Of a stretch of 64,000 nt of DNA, positions 36,206 through 43,849 are shown piece after piece. The notes under the pieces were generated by a model. It worked only from the letters and a program-made list of their open reading frames with translations. It was not told the origin of the DNA and did not search any database. Made by a program: the position numbers and the translations under genes. Source of the stretch: Hoeflea_A sp965204935 (GTDB lineage Bacteria; Pseudomonadota; Alphaproteobacteria; Rhizobiales; Rhizobiaceae); the NCBI RefSeq assembly GCF_965204935.1, contig NZ_CBDBFO010000002.1; one strand, 5' to 3'. Position 1 is the first letter of the stretch; every line of letters starts with the position of its first letter.

Positions 36206-37008
36206 CAGCAGGTCTCCAGAAGCTCACGCAGATGGGCTGCGTGGCGGGTGAATTCGGGTGTGTCGCGCAGTTTGATCTCGCGCGGATAGGGCAGGTCGAT
36301 CTCGACCACTTCGCGCAGCCTTCCGGGATGCGCGGCCAGCATGAGGACTTTTTGGCCGAGGAAGACGGCTTCCGGTATTGAATGGGTCACAAAGAGAATG
36401 GTGACACCGGTTTCCTGCCAAATTTTCAGCAGTTGCAAATTCAGGTGATCCCGGGTCATTTCGTCGAGCGCCCCGAAGGGCTCGTCCATCAATAGCAGCT
36501 TTGGTTTGCAGACCAGTGCTCTTGCAATGGCGACGCGCTGGCGCATGCCGCCGGACAATTCGTGCGGCAAGGCGTTTTCGCGGCCGGAGAGGCCGACGAG
36601 ATCCAGAAGTTCCGAAGGGCTCTTGTCACTGACCGGGATTTTCACGCCGCGCTTGCGGCCCATTTCCAGCGGCAACTGTACGTTCTGGATTGCCGTGCGC
36701 CACGGCAGGAGTGTTGCGTCCTGGAAGACAAAGGCGAATTCGCGGGCGAGACGTGCTTCCTCGGTGGACTTGCCGAATATGTTGACTTCTCCCGTCGCAG
36801 CCGGGATCAGATCCGATACCAGCCGGAGCATGGTCGACTTGCCGCAGCCCGAAGGGCCGAGAATTGTATAGAAGGCACCGTCCTCCACATCGAGCGTCAG
36901 GTTCTCGATCGCGGTAAAGGAACCAAACCGCACGGAGGCGTTCTTCAGGGATGCGGCAACCGGGGGTGCCCCGGTTGCCGCTGCCTGGACTGTAGCTCCA
37001 GAAGGCAT
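36205..37008 (-). CDS. ABC transporter ATPase, SsuB/TauB type
   Basis: Nucleotide-binding subunit, 267 aa. Walker A is GPSGCGKST, the Q-loop is AFVFQDATLLPWRTAIQNV, the signature is LSGGMRQRVAIARAL, Walker B is LLLMDEPFGALD and the switch region is ILFVTHSIPEAVFLG. All motifs are canonical for the nitrate/sulfonate/taurine subfamily. Only five bases separate it from the binding-protein gene. Confidence 0.94.
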   Translation of the reverse strand: MPSGATVQAAATGAPPVAASLKNASVRFGSFTAIENLTLDVEDGAFYTILGPSGCGKSTMLRLVSDLIPAATGEVNIFGKSTEEARLAREFAFVFQDATLLPWRTAIQNVQLPLEMGRKRGVKIPVSDKSPSELLDLVGLSGRENALPHELSGGMRQRVAIARALVCKPKLLLMDEPFGALDEMTRDHLNLQLLKIWQETGVTILFVTHSIPEAVFLGQKVLMLAAHPGRLREVVEIDLPYPREIKLRDTPEFTRHAAHLRELLETC

Positions 37009-37013
37009 TTTGC

Positions 37014-38057
37014 TTATCCGTATTTTGGCCGGTCCGCGGCAGTTGCCTCGAGGATCGACAGGGTCATCATGTCGTCCACCTTGGGTGGGTCGCCATCAAA
37101 CTGACCCAGTGCGGCGTAGGCGTCAATTTGCGCCTGCCAGTTTTCACGGGTCATGGTGCCCCAGCCGCTCTTCGCCGTCACGGCGTTGAACGAGTAGCCG
37201 TCTACCAAAGGCACGGCCTTGAGCTCGCTTTCAAGATCAAGGTTCGGATAGCGCTCGACGAGGAATTCGCAGGCCTGTTCCTGGTTCTCGTGGACCCAGC
37301 CCCAGCCTTTTGCGCTGACGCGGATCATGGCTTCGACCTTGTCCTTGTGTTCGGCGAGCGTCTCGTCGGTCACATAGTACGGGTTGGCATAGAGCTGAAT
37401 GCCGGCATCCCAGAGGCTCATGTCGACACGCTTGTCGCCGAGCACCGAAAGGGCATTGACGTTGGTGGTCCAACCGGTGACGACGTCAGCCTGTCCGGTC
37501 ATCAGTACAGCCATGTCGCTGCCGCTGGTCAGAACTTCCACATCGTCTTCGCTGATGTCGTTCTTGGCAAGCAGCGCCCGAAGCAGGATACGGGCCGTTC
37601 CCTGCGTCGCGACCTTCTTGCCGACGAGATCCTTCGGAGCCCTGACCGGATTGTCAGTCAGGGAGAAATAGGTGAACGGGTGCTGCTGATAGCCCGCGGC
37701 GATGCACTTGATCGGAATACCGGCGGCGCGCGCCAGCATCAGCGAGGGGCTCGACGAGATGGAGCCGAGATTGGCCCGGCCGGATGCAACCGAGGCGACG
37801 CCGTCGATGTTGGGGCCGCCCGGAACGATCTCGAGGCTCAAACCCTCATCCTTGTAGTAGCCCAGCTTGTCTGCGGCGACTTCGCCGAGGATTCCGTTCG
37901 AGGCCAGCCAGCCAAGCTGCATGGTCACCTTGAACTCGTCCGCCGCGGCCGCTTTGTCGATGCTGATCATCGTGCCGGTAAACGCGGCGCCGGCGGCAAC
38001 GCCCATGCCCTTGAGAAGCGTGCGTCTTTGAATATTCGTGTTCACCCTGTTTGTCAT
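37014..38057 (-). CDS. ABC transporter substrate-binding protein, NMT1/SsuA-like, Tat-exported
   Basis: Periplasmic receptor, 347 aa from the ATG at 38057 with GGAG 6 nt upstream; an earlier TTG reading adds four residues. The N-terminus has a twin-arginine signal (IQRRTLLKGMGVAAGAAF). The mature domain (VTMQLGWLASNGILGEVAADKLGYYKDEGLSLEIVPGGPN, SGSDMAVLMTGQADVVTGWTTN) is NMT1/SsuA-like. Known members bind sulfonates, taurine, thiamine precursors or aromatics; the ligand here is unknown. First gene of the array and divergent from a LysR gene. Confidence 0.92.
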   Translation of the reverse strand: MTNRVNTNIQRRTLLKGMGVAAGAAFTGTMISIDKAAAADEFKVTMQLGWLASNGILGEVAADKLGYYKDEGLSLEIVPGGPNIDGVASVASGRANLGSISSSPSLMLARAAGIPIKCIAAGYQQHPFTYFSLTDNPVRAPKDLVGKKVATQGTARILLRALLAKNDISEDDVEVLTSGSDMAVLMTGQADVVTGWTTNVNALSVLGDKRVDMSLWDAGIQLYANPYYVTDETLAEHKDKVEAMIRVSAKGWGWVHENQEQACEFLVERYPNLDLESELKAVPLVDGYSFNAVTAKSGWGTMTRENWQAQIDAYAALGQFDGDPPKVDDMMTLSILEATAADRPKYG

Positions 38058-38175
38058 TCGTGTCTCCAATTTTGGGGTCAGGGGCCGATCGCAGAGCGAG
38101 CGGCAGGACCCGGTCCTCCCATCTTGACTTTAGTCTTGATTCAGGTGAGGCAAGAAGAAGCAATAGTTGCCAACA

Positions 38176-38196
38176 GTGGTGCAAAAAATGCACCAC
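38176..38196. promoter_or_regulatory. Perfect inverted repeat upstream of the LysR gene, predicted operator
   Basis: GTGGTGCA-AAAAA-TGCACCAC, a perfect 8-bp inverted repeat with a 5-bp AT spacer, 17 bp before the LysR start and about 120 bp upstream of the divergent binding-protein start. Position and symmetry fit a LysR-type autoregulatory site that also controls the divergent operon. Confidence 0.65.
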
Positions 38197-38212
38197 CCCT
38201 GCGGAGCACCCC

Positions 38213-39118
38213 ATGCACACGGTTTTTCTGCGCTATCTGGACGAAGTTGCCCGGCAGGGGTCTATCCGCAAGGCAGCGAACCTGCTCAACGTCTCTTCGA
38301 CGTCGGTGAACCGCAAGATCATCAACATCGAGGATGCGCTCGGGATCCGGCTGCTCGACCGTTCACCGGAGGGTGTCGAGATCACGCCTGCCGGCAAGCT
38401 GGTTCTCGAACACTGCCGCAAGACGCTTTACGATTTCGACCGGATCAAGGCGATGATCGACGACATCAGGGACCTGCGCACCGGGCACCTGAACATCCAG
38501 ACGCTGGATTCGGTCACCTTCGGCATCCTGCCGCATGTGCTGGCGGAGTACGGCGAACGCTATCCGGGCATTTCCCTTTCAGTCACGACGGACCAGCCCG
38601 AGGCGATCGTCAATTCCGTGGTTTCGGGCGATACCGATATCGGCATCAGCTTCAGCAATTACGTGCACCCGGACGTGCGTGTCTTTGCCGAAAAGGCCGC
38701 GCCGTTCGGCGTCATCATGCGCCCCGACCATCCGCTGGCTGAACGCAACAGTGTTACCGTTGAAGATATCGAGAGCTATTCGCTGGTCAGGACGATCGAT
38801 GCCAGGGCAGGGCACTCCCTGCTCGACCAGGAGATGGCGTCGCTGTCGGTGCATTTGTCGACGCATATCTTCACCAATGCGCTGGTGATCGCCAAGCAGG
38901 CAATCCTGTCCAAGCAGGTGGTCGGCATCTATACCAAGATCGGTTTCATGGACGAGATCGATCGCGGCGAACTGAAATTCGTCAAGCTGTCGCACAAGGC
39001 GCTGAGCGAATACAAGATCGGACTCATCATTTCGGGAACGACTGCCATCGATCCGGTCAAGCACCTGTTCCTAAGTGTTGTGGAGCGGCAGTTCAAACGG
39101 CTGAATTTCGACACTTGA
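38213..39118 (+). CDS. LysR-family transcriptional regulator
   Basis: Regulator of 301 aa from the ATG at 38213, with GGAG at 38202-38205. The N-terminal winged helix-turn-helix is FLRYLDEVARQGSIRKAANLLNVSSTSVNRKIINIEDALGIRLLDRS. The C-terminal effector domain is of the periplasmic-binding-protein type (GHLNIQTLDSVTFGILPHVL, HTHIFTNALVI-like text at the second lobe). Divergent from the NMT1-type importer and the ten-gene catabolic array, which are its likely targets. Confidence 0.93.
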   Translation: MHTVFLRYLDEVARQGSIRKAANLLNVSSTSVNRKIINIEDALGIRLLDRSPEGVEITPAGKLVLEHCRKTLYDFDRIKAMIDDIRDLRTGHLNIQTLDSVTFGILPHVLAEYGERYPGISLSVTTDQPEAIVNSVVSGDTDIGISFSNYVHPDVRVFAEKAAPFGVIMRPDHPLAERNSVTVEDIESYSLVRTIDARAGHSLLDQEMASLSVHLSTHIFTNALVIAKQAILSKQVVGIYTKIGFMDEIDRGELKFVKLSHKALSEYKIGLIISGTTAIDPVKHLFLSVVERQFKRLNFDT

Positions 39119-39213
39119 ACATCTGCCTGCCGTGTCTGCGGCTAGCGTTGATTTTTCGGCCAGTTCGGATGTGAACGTGAAGAGCGCTTGACGACAAAAG
39201 CCGATCGGTTTAA

Positions 39214-39238
39214 TTAGTTCGGTAATAGAACGAACTAA
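39214..39238. promoter_or_regulatory. Inverted repeat at the ROK operon promoter, predicted ROK operator
   Basis: TTAGTTCG (39214-39221) and CGAACTAA (39231-39238) form a perfect 8-bp inverted repeat with a 9-bp spacer, ending 12 bp before the TTG start of the ROK gene. The TTAGTT/AACTAA half sites resemble operators of XylR-type ROK repressors. It overlaps the probable promoter, so repression of its own operon is likely. Confidence 0.7.
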
Positions 39239-39250
39239 AAGGATTGCAGG

Positions 39251-40465
39251 TTGAGCGACGCCTCGCGCATTTCACGACAACTCTCGCTTTGCGCCGTCAT
39301 GGAAACGATTGTGCATTACGGCCCGATCTCGCGGGCGAGCGTGGCCAAGCAGACAGGGCTTTCGAAACAGACGATCTCGGAGATCGCGCGCCGACTGGAA
39401 GTCGACGGCTGGATCCGGGAGACTGGACGGACAAGCGGCCATGTCGGGCGCACGGCCGTAACCTATGAAATTGTGCCGGACGCGGCCTGTATTGCGGCCG
39501 TGGATCTCGGCGGCACCAAGGCGCGGGCCGCGATTGCCGATCTGTCGTGCAATGTTCTCGCCGAGGTGGTCGAACCCACGGACGAAAGGGGCGGCGTCCA
39601 TGTCGTCAGGCAGATCGCACGAATGTGCGGGGACGTGGCGCGGCACAATGATATCGATTTCGAAAAGGTGCGCCTTGCCGTTATAGGCGTGCCGGGCGTG
39701 CCGGATCCGGAGACCGGCCGGGTCCTCATGGCGCCGAACATTGCCGATTTCGACACGTTCAATTTCGTCGAGAAACTCAAGCAGGAGCTGGACCGGGATG
39801 TCTTTGTCGAGAACGATGTCAATCTCGCGGTTCTCGGCGAGCACTGGATTGGCACTGGATCCGGAATTGACGATCTTGCCTATGTTGCGCTCGGAACAGG
39901 CATCGGCGCTGGAATCATGGTCGGCGGCGAACTGGTGCGCGGTCATGCGCATGCCGCGGGCGAGCTCGGGTTTCTGCCCTTTGGCGCCGATCCGTTTGAG
40001 CCGGAGTCCCTTCGCATCGGCGCGCTTGAGCGCGTCACGGCCACCTTCGGCATGCGGGAACGATACAGGCAGTTGTCTGGCAAAGAGGAAACCGTACCGG
40101 CGATCTTCGATGCTGCGTCCGCTGGAGATGACGCGGCGCTGACAGTCCTCGACGAGACGGCAAAACTGGTTGCACGCGCCATTGCGGCCATCTGCGCGGT
40201 AACCGGCCCGGGCCGGGTGGTCCTCGGCGGGTCGATCGGCAGCCGTGACGAGATCGCCGAGCGTGTCCGGGCGTTCGCACCTCAGTGTTATCCGCGTGCA
40301 ATCGACATTACCGTTTCGTCGCTCGGCACGCAGGCCGCGATTGTCGGTGCGGCTGCCACAGGTCTCAGTCATTTGCATGCGACGCTCTTTTCCGGCGGCG
40401 TGCCGGGCGCCGCGATCGCCCTGCCGCCGCGTGATGTCGTCAAATTCGGCGGGGCCAGGTCATGA
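39251..40465 (+). CDS. ROK-family transcriptional repressor (NagC/XylR/FrcR-like)
   Basis: Sugar-responsive repressor, 404 aa with a TTG start at 39251; an in-frame ATG at 39299 would remove part of the DNA-binding domain. The N-terminal winged HTH is HYGPISRASVAKQTGLSKQTISEIARRLEVDGWI. The ROK domain has the ATP-type motif AVDLGGTKARAA, VENDVNLAVLGEHWIG, and GTGIGAGIMVGGELVRGHAHAAGELGFLPFG. The cysteine-rich zinc motif of classical ROK sugar kinases is not evident. It shares a 4-nt overlap with the M20 gene and heads a sugar-type ABC operon, as FrcR does in rhizobia. Confidence 0.92.
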   Translation: MSDASRISRQLSLCAVMETIVHYGPISRASVAKQTGLSKQTISEIARRLEVDGWIRETGRTSGHVGRTAVTYEIVPDAACIAAVDLGGTKARAAIADLSCNVLAEVVEPTDERGGVHVVRQIARMCGDVARHNDIDFEKVRLAVIGVPGVPDPETGRVLMAPNIADFDTFNFVEKLKQELDRDVFVENDVNLAVLGEHWIGTGSGIDDLAYVALGTGIGAGIMVGGELVRGHAHAAGELGFLPFGADPFEPESLRIGALERVTATFGMRERYRQLSGKEETVPAIFDAASAGDDAALTVLDETAKLVARAIAAICAVTGPGRVVLGGSIGSRDEIAERVRAFAPQCYPRAIDITVSSLGTQAAIVGAAATGLSHLHATLFSGGVPGAAIALPPRDVVKFGGARS

Positions 40466-41721
40466 CCGCGAACGCCCCCGGTGTCGAAGAGTTTCGGCAG
40501 CTCGTCGATCGCGAAGAGACGGTATCATTGCTGCGCGCTGCCATTTCGCAGGAAAGTGTCACGGGCAACGAAGCCAATTTTGTCGATTTCCTGGAAAGGC
40601 GGATGGCCGACCTCGGGCTTGCGCCGCAACGGGCGGATTTCCTGCCCGGTCGGCCGAACGTATGGGGCGAGCGCGGCGGGACCGGCGGCGGTGACCGGTT
40701 GCTTTTCATCGGGCACACGGACACGGTTCATGTCCGCGGCTGGAAGGAACGCTGGCAGGGAACGGAGCGCGAGGACCCGTTCGCTGCACCGGAAATCGAC
40801 GGCGAAATCTGGGGCCGCGGTTCCGGGGATCTCAAGGCCGGCATTTGCGCAGCACTGTCCGCGGTGGAATTGCTCGACAAGGCCGGGGTGACGCTGAAGG
40901 GCGATATCGCATTTGCATTTGTCGGGGACGAGGAAAGCGGCGAGCCGGGCACTGGCGTCAGCGCCGGGATCAAGGACTACACGCAACGGGTTTTGTCCGG
41001 CGCAATCGGCAAACCCGACTTTGCAATCTATGTCGAGCCGACGCGACTTGCCGTGTTTCCCGCGCAGATGGGCTTCTTCATCGCCGACATCCGGATCAAC
41101 GGCAAATCGGCCTATTTCGGTGTGCCGGAACTCGGTGTCGACGCGCTTAAAGCCGCGCATACAGTCTCCGCGGCCATCTGGGAACATTCGGATGCCATTT
41201 CGGCCCGGGACAGCCACCCGCTCGTGGGACGCGCATTTGCCCTTGTGACGGAAATGAGCGGCGGCGGTTATATCGCCGTACCGGGTGAAGCCCGGCTGTC
41301 GCTCATCAGGAAATTGCTGCCCGGTGAGCGGCTCGACGATGCCGTGGCAGAGTTCGAGGAGGCCGTAAACGGCGCAGCCGTGTCCGACGGTATTTCCATC
41401 GGGATTTCCTATCCGGCCGGCCGCGATCACCAGTTTGGCGGTTCGCCATCCGAGGTAGCCGAAGACCTGCCGCAGATTCAAAACCTTGCCGAGGTCCTTG
41501 GGAAATCCATGCCCGGACGCGGACAGATCGAGGGTGCGCCATACTGGTCGGAGATCCCGTTCCTGAACGACCAGATCGGATGTCCGGCGGTCTATTGCGC
41601 TCCAGGCGATATCACCAACTGCCACACGCTCGAAGAACGCGTGAATATCGAAGAATACGTGGCCGGCGCCGTCGCGTTTGCCGCGTTCATTGTCAACCAG
41701 TGCGGTGTCGCCAACCGATGA
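40462..41721 (+). CDS. M20-family metallo-amidohydrolase/deacylase (ArgE/DapE-like)
   Basis: Predicted zinc hydrolase of 419 aa that cleaves an acyl or amino-acyl amide bond. The metal ligands and catalytic residues are visible: His in LLFIGHTDTVHV, Asp in GRGSGDLKAGI, the Glu pair in VGDEESGE, Glu in YVEPTR and the final His in TNCHTLEERVN. The start overlaps the ROK stop (ATGA). A hydrolase between regulator and importer suggests that the imported compound is an N-acyl or amide-linked molecule. Confidence 0.9.
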   Translation: MTANAPGVEEFRQLVDREETVSLLRAAISQESVTGNEANFVDFLERRMADLGLAPQRADFLPGRPNVWGERGGTGGGDRLLFIGHTDTVHVRGWKERWQGTEREDPFAAPEIDGEIWGRGSGDLKAGICAALSAVELLDKAGVTLKGDIAFAFVGDEESGEPGTGVSAGIKDYTQRVLSGAIGKPDFAIYVEPTRLAVFPAQMGFFIADIRINGKSAYFGVPELGVDALKAAHTVSAAIWEHSDAISARDSHPLVGRAFALVTEMSGGGYIAVPGEARLSLIRKLLPGERLDDAVAEFEEAVNGAAVSDGISIGISYPAGRDHQFGGSPSEVAEDLPQIQNLAEVLGKSMPGRGQIEGAPYWSEIPFLNDQIGCPAVYCAPGDITNCHTLEERVNIEEYVAGAVAFAAFIVNQCGVANR

Positions 41722-41754
41722 CCCGCCACAACGCGTAAATGGGAGGTACCTGTT

Positions 41755-42813
41755 ATGCATTTTTCCAGACTGATAACCGCGGCTTCTGCAACGATGCTGC
41801 TTCTGGGTGGTCTTGCCTATGCCGAAACGGTCGGTCCGCAAGGCGAGACCGCGACGCCGTCATCTTCGGTGAAGGTCGATGACGACAAGGTCTCCATGCT
41901 GAAGGACGGGAAGTACCGTGCCGCACTGCTTTGGCACGATCAGTCCGATTTCGTGAACGCGGTGACTGCCGGTGCCACGGATGAGTTCAATCGGCTTGGT
42001 ATCGAAGTCGTGGCGACGACCAGCGCCGGATTCGATGCCGCCAAGCAGCGCAGCGACATCGAAACCGCGCTTGCGAAGAAGCCGAATATCATCCTGTCGC
42101 TTCCGCTTGATCCTGTCACGTCGGCAGCTGCTTTCAAGGAAGCCAAGGCTGAAGGTGTGAAGCTCGTTTTTCTGTCCAATTTGCCGCAGGATTACCAGCA
42201 TCCGTCTGACTACGCCGCCATCGTGACCGATGATCTGTTCCAGATGGGCAAACAGGCAGCCGATGCGCTCGCAAAGGGCATGGGCGGCAAGGGCACCGTC
42301 GGATGGATTTTTCATGACGCCAACTACTATGTGACCAACCAGCGCGACAACGCGTTCAAGATGACCATCGAGAATGACTATCCGGATATCGAGATCGTTG
42401 CGGAACAGGGCATCAGCGATCCGGCGCGGGCGGAAGATATCGCCAATGCGATGCTTCTGAAAAATCCCGATCTCGGCGGCATCTATGTGACCTGGGCCGG
42501 TCCGGCCGAGGGCGTGCTTGCCGCGCTTCGCGCCAACGGCAACAAGACGACCAAGGTGGTCACACTCGATCTCTCCGAACCGGTTGCGCTGGACATGGTC
42601 AAGGGCGGCAATGTTACGGCAATCGTCGCCGATGAGGCCTATGAACTCGGCAGGGCCATGGCCGCGGCCGGTGCGCGCGCGCTGGCGGGTCAGGAAACGC
42701 CGCCATTTGTGGTGGCGCCTGCTGTGACGGTCACACCGGATAATGTCGAGGCCGGCTGGAAGCAGTCGCTGCATCGCGAGGCGCCGGACAGCGTGAAGAA
42801 TGCGGGCAATTAA
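41755..42813 (+). CDS. Sugar-type ABC transporter binding protein (Peripla_BP_4, RbsB/FrcB-like)
   Basis: Periplasmic receptor, 352 aa, with GGGAGG at 41741-41746 and a Sec signal peptide (LITAASATMLLLGGLAYAE). The Peripla_BP_4 fold is seen in YRAALLWHDQSDFVNAVTAGATDEFNRLGIEVVAT, KPNIILSLPLDPVTSAAAFKEA, and ADPARAEDIANAMLLKNPDLGGIYVTW-like text. The ligand may be a sugar or sugar-like compound. Followed by a hairpin and then the permease. Confidence 0.9.
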   Translation: MHFSRLITAASATMLLLGGLAYAETVGPQGETATPSSSVKVDDDKVSMLKDGKYRAALLWHDQSDFVNAVTAGATDEFNRLGIEVVATTSAGFDAAKQRSDIETALAKKPNIILSLPLDPVTSAAAFKEAKAEGVKLVFLSNLPQDYQHPSDYAAIVTDDLFQMGKQAADALAKGMGGKGTVGWIFHDANYYVTNQRDNAFKMTIENDYPDIEIVAEQGISDPARAEDIANAMLLKNPDLGGIYVTWAGPAEGVLAALRANGNKTTKVVTLDLSEPVALDMVKGGNVTAIVADEAYELGRAMAAAGARALAGQETPPFVVAPAVTVTPDNVEAGWKQSLHREAPDSVKNAGN

Positions 42814-42827
42814 GACGCTCGCCACAC

Positions 42828-42850
42828 CCGGCCGGCGATCAGCCGGCCGG
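42828..42850 (+). terminator. Intercistronic stem-loop after the sugar-type binding protein
   Basis: Perfect 9-bp stem CCGGCCGGC / GCCGGCCGG with loop GATCA, 14 nt after the stop codon. No T-tract follows, so it more likely stabilises the upstream mRNA or attenuates than fully terminates. Confidence 0.65.
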
Positions 42851-42885
42851 ATTCCAAGCAAACGCCTGCCGGGGAGCCAGAGGCC

Positions 42886-43839
42886 ATGGATTGGCTGAAA
42901 TCGGTCAGACAGTCTTTCGATTTGCAGCAATATGTCGTTTATCTCGGGTTCCTGGCCATCTTCCTGTTCTTCGCCATTACGCTGAGCGATGACGGCTTCC
43001 TGACGACCCGGAACCTTTCCAACATCGTCCTGCAGACGGCGCCGGCGACCATCATGGCGATCGGCTTCGTGTTTGTCCTTTCGGCCGGTGAAATCGACTT
43101 GTCCTTCGGCTCCATCGTCGCGGTTTCCGCGCTGTCGGGCGCTGTGGTGATGCAGGACTATCCGATGGTCGCCGGCATTGCGGCCGGGCTTGGCGTCGGA
43201 CTTGCGATCGGCTGGTTCAACGGGTTCCTCGTTGCCTATCTGCGTTTGCCGTCTTTCCTGGTTACGCTGGCAACGCTAGGGCTCTTTGCCGGTGTCGCAC
43301 GATCGATGACGGACCTGCGTTCGATACCGGTGATCAATGACTCCTTTACCGGGTTTTTCGGATCCGGTTCACTTTTCGGCATCCCGTCGCTGATCCTCTG
43401 GACCATCGGTGCGGTCATTGTCGGACATATCGTCTATCGCGAAACGCGTTTTGGTGCGCATGTCATCGCCACCGGTGATAATGCCAGCGCCGCGCAGGTC
43501 TCCGGCATCAAGGTTCCGCGTATCCGGCTTGCTGTCCTGATGATCAGCGGGGGCTGCGCCGGGCTCGCCGGATTGCTCTATGCAGGCCGGCTGCAGGCTG
43601 CGCGATACACACTCGGCGAAAGCGACCTTATGACAGTGATAGCCGCAGTGATCGTCGGCGGCACGGCGCTCAACGGCGGCAAGGGTTCCGTTGTCGGAGC
43701 GCTGGTCGGGTCGCTGTTGATGGGCATGCTCAATAACGGGCTCATTCTCATGGGCCTTTCCGTATCGGACCAGATGATCGTGCGCGGGCTGATCATCCTG
43801 ATCGCAGTGGCAATCTCGCTGCGCGATCCCAGCAGGTAG
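42886..43839 (+). CDS. Sugar-type ABC transporter permease (RbsC/FrcC-like)
   Basis: Membrane subunit, 317 aa, with eight to ten hydrophobic helices. BPD_transp_2 features are QTAPATIMAIGFVFVLSAGEIDLSFGSIVAVSALSGAV, ETRFGAHVIATGDNASAAQVSGIKVPRIRLAVLMISGGCAGLAG and VIVGGTALNGGKGSVVGALVGSLLMGMLNNGL. It pairs with the upstream binding protein and the downstream ATPase, with a YhfX-like gene between permease and ATPase. Confidence 0.94.
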   Translation: MDWLKSVRQSFDLQQYVVYLGFLAIFLFFAITLSDDGFLTTRNLSNIVLQTAPATIMAIGFVFVLSAGEIDLSFGSIVAVSALSGAVVMQDYPMVAGIAAGLGVGLAIGWFNGFLVAYLRLPSFLVTLATLGLFAGVARSMTDLRSIPVINDSFTGFFGSGSLFGIPSLILWTIGAVIVGHIVYRETRFGAHVIATGDNASAAQVSGIKVPRIRLAVLMISGGCAGLAGLLYAGRLQAARYTLGESDLMTVIAAVIVGGTALNGGKGSVVGALVGSLLMGMLNNGLILMGLSVSDQMIVRGLIILIAVAISLRDPSR

Positions 43840-43849
43840 GGAGGTCGAA

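Noticed and set aside
40525..41841. Long minus-strand open frame opposite the M20 hydrolase
   Set aside because: The sense strand has all M20 metal-ligand motifs; the antisense product is Arg/His/Gly-rich with no domain.
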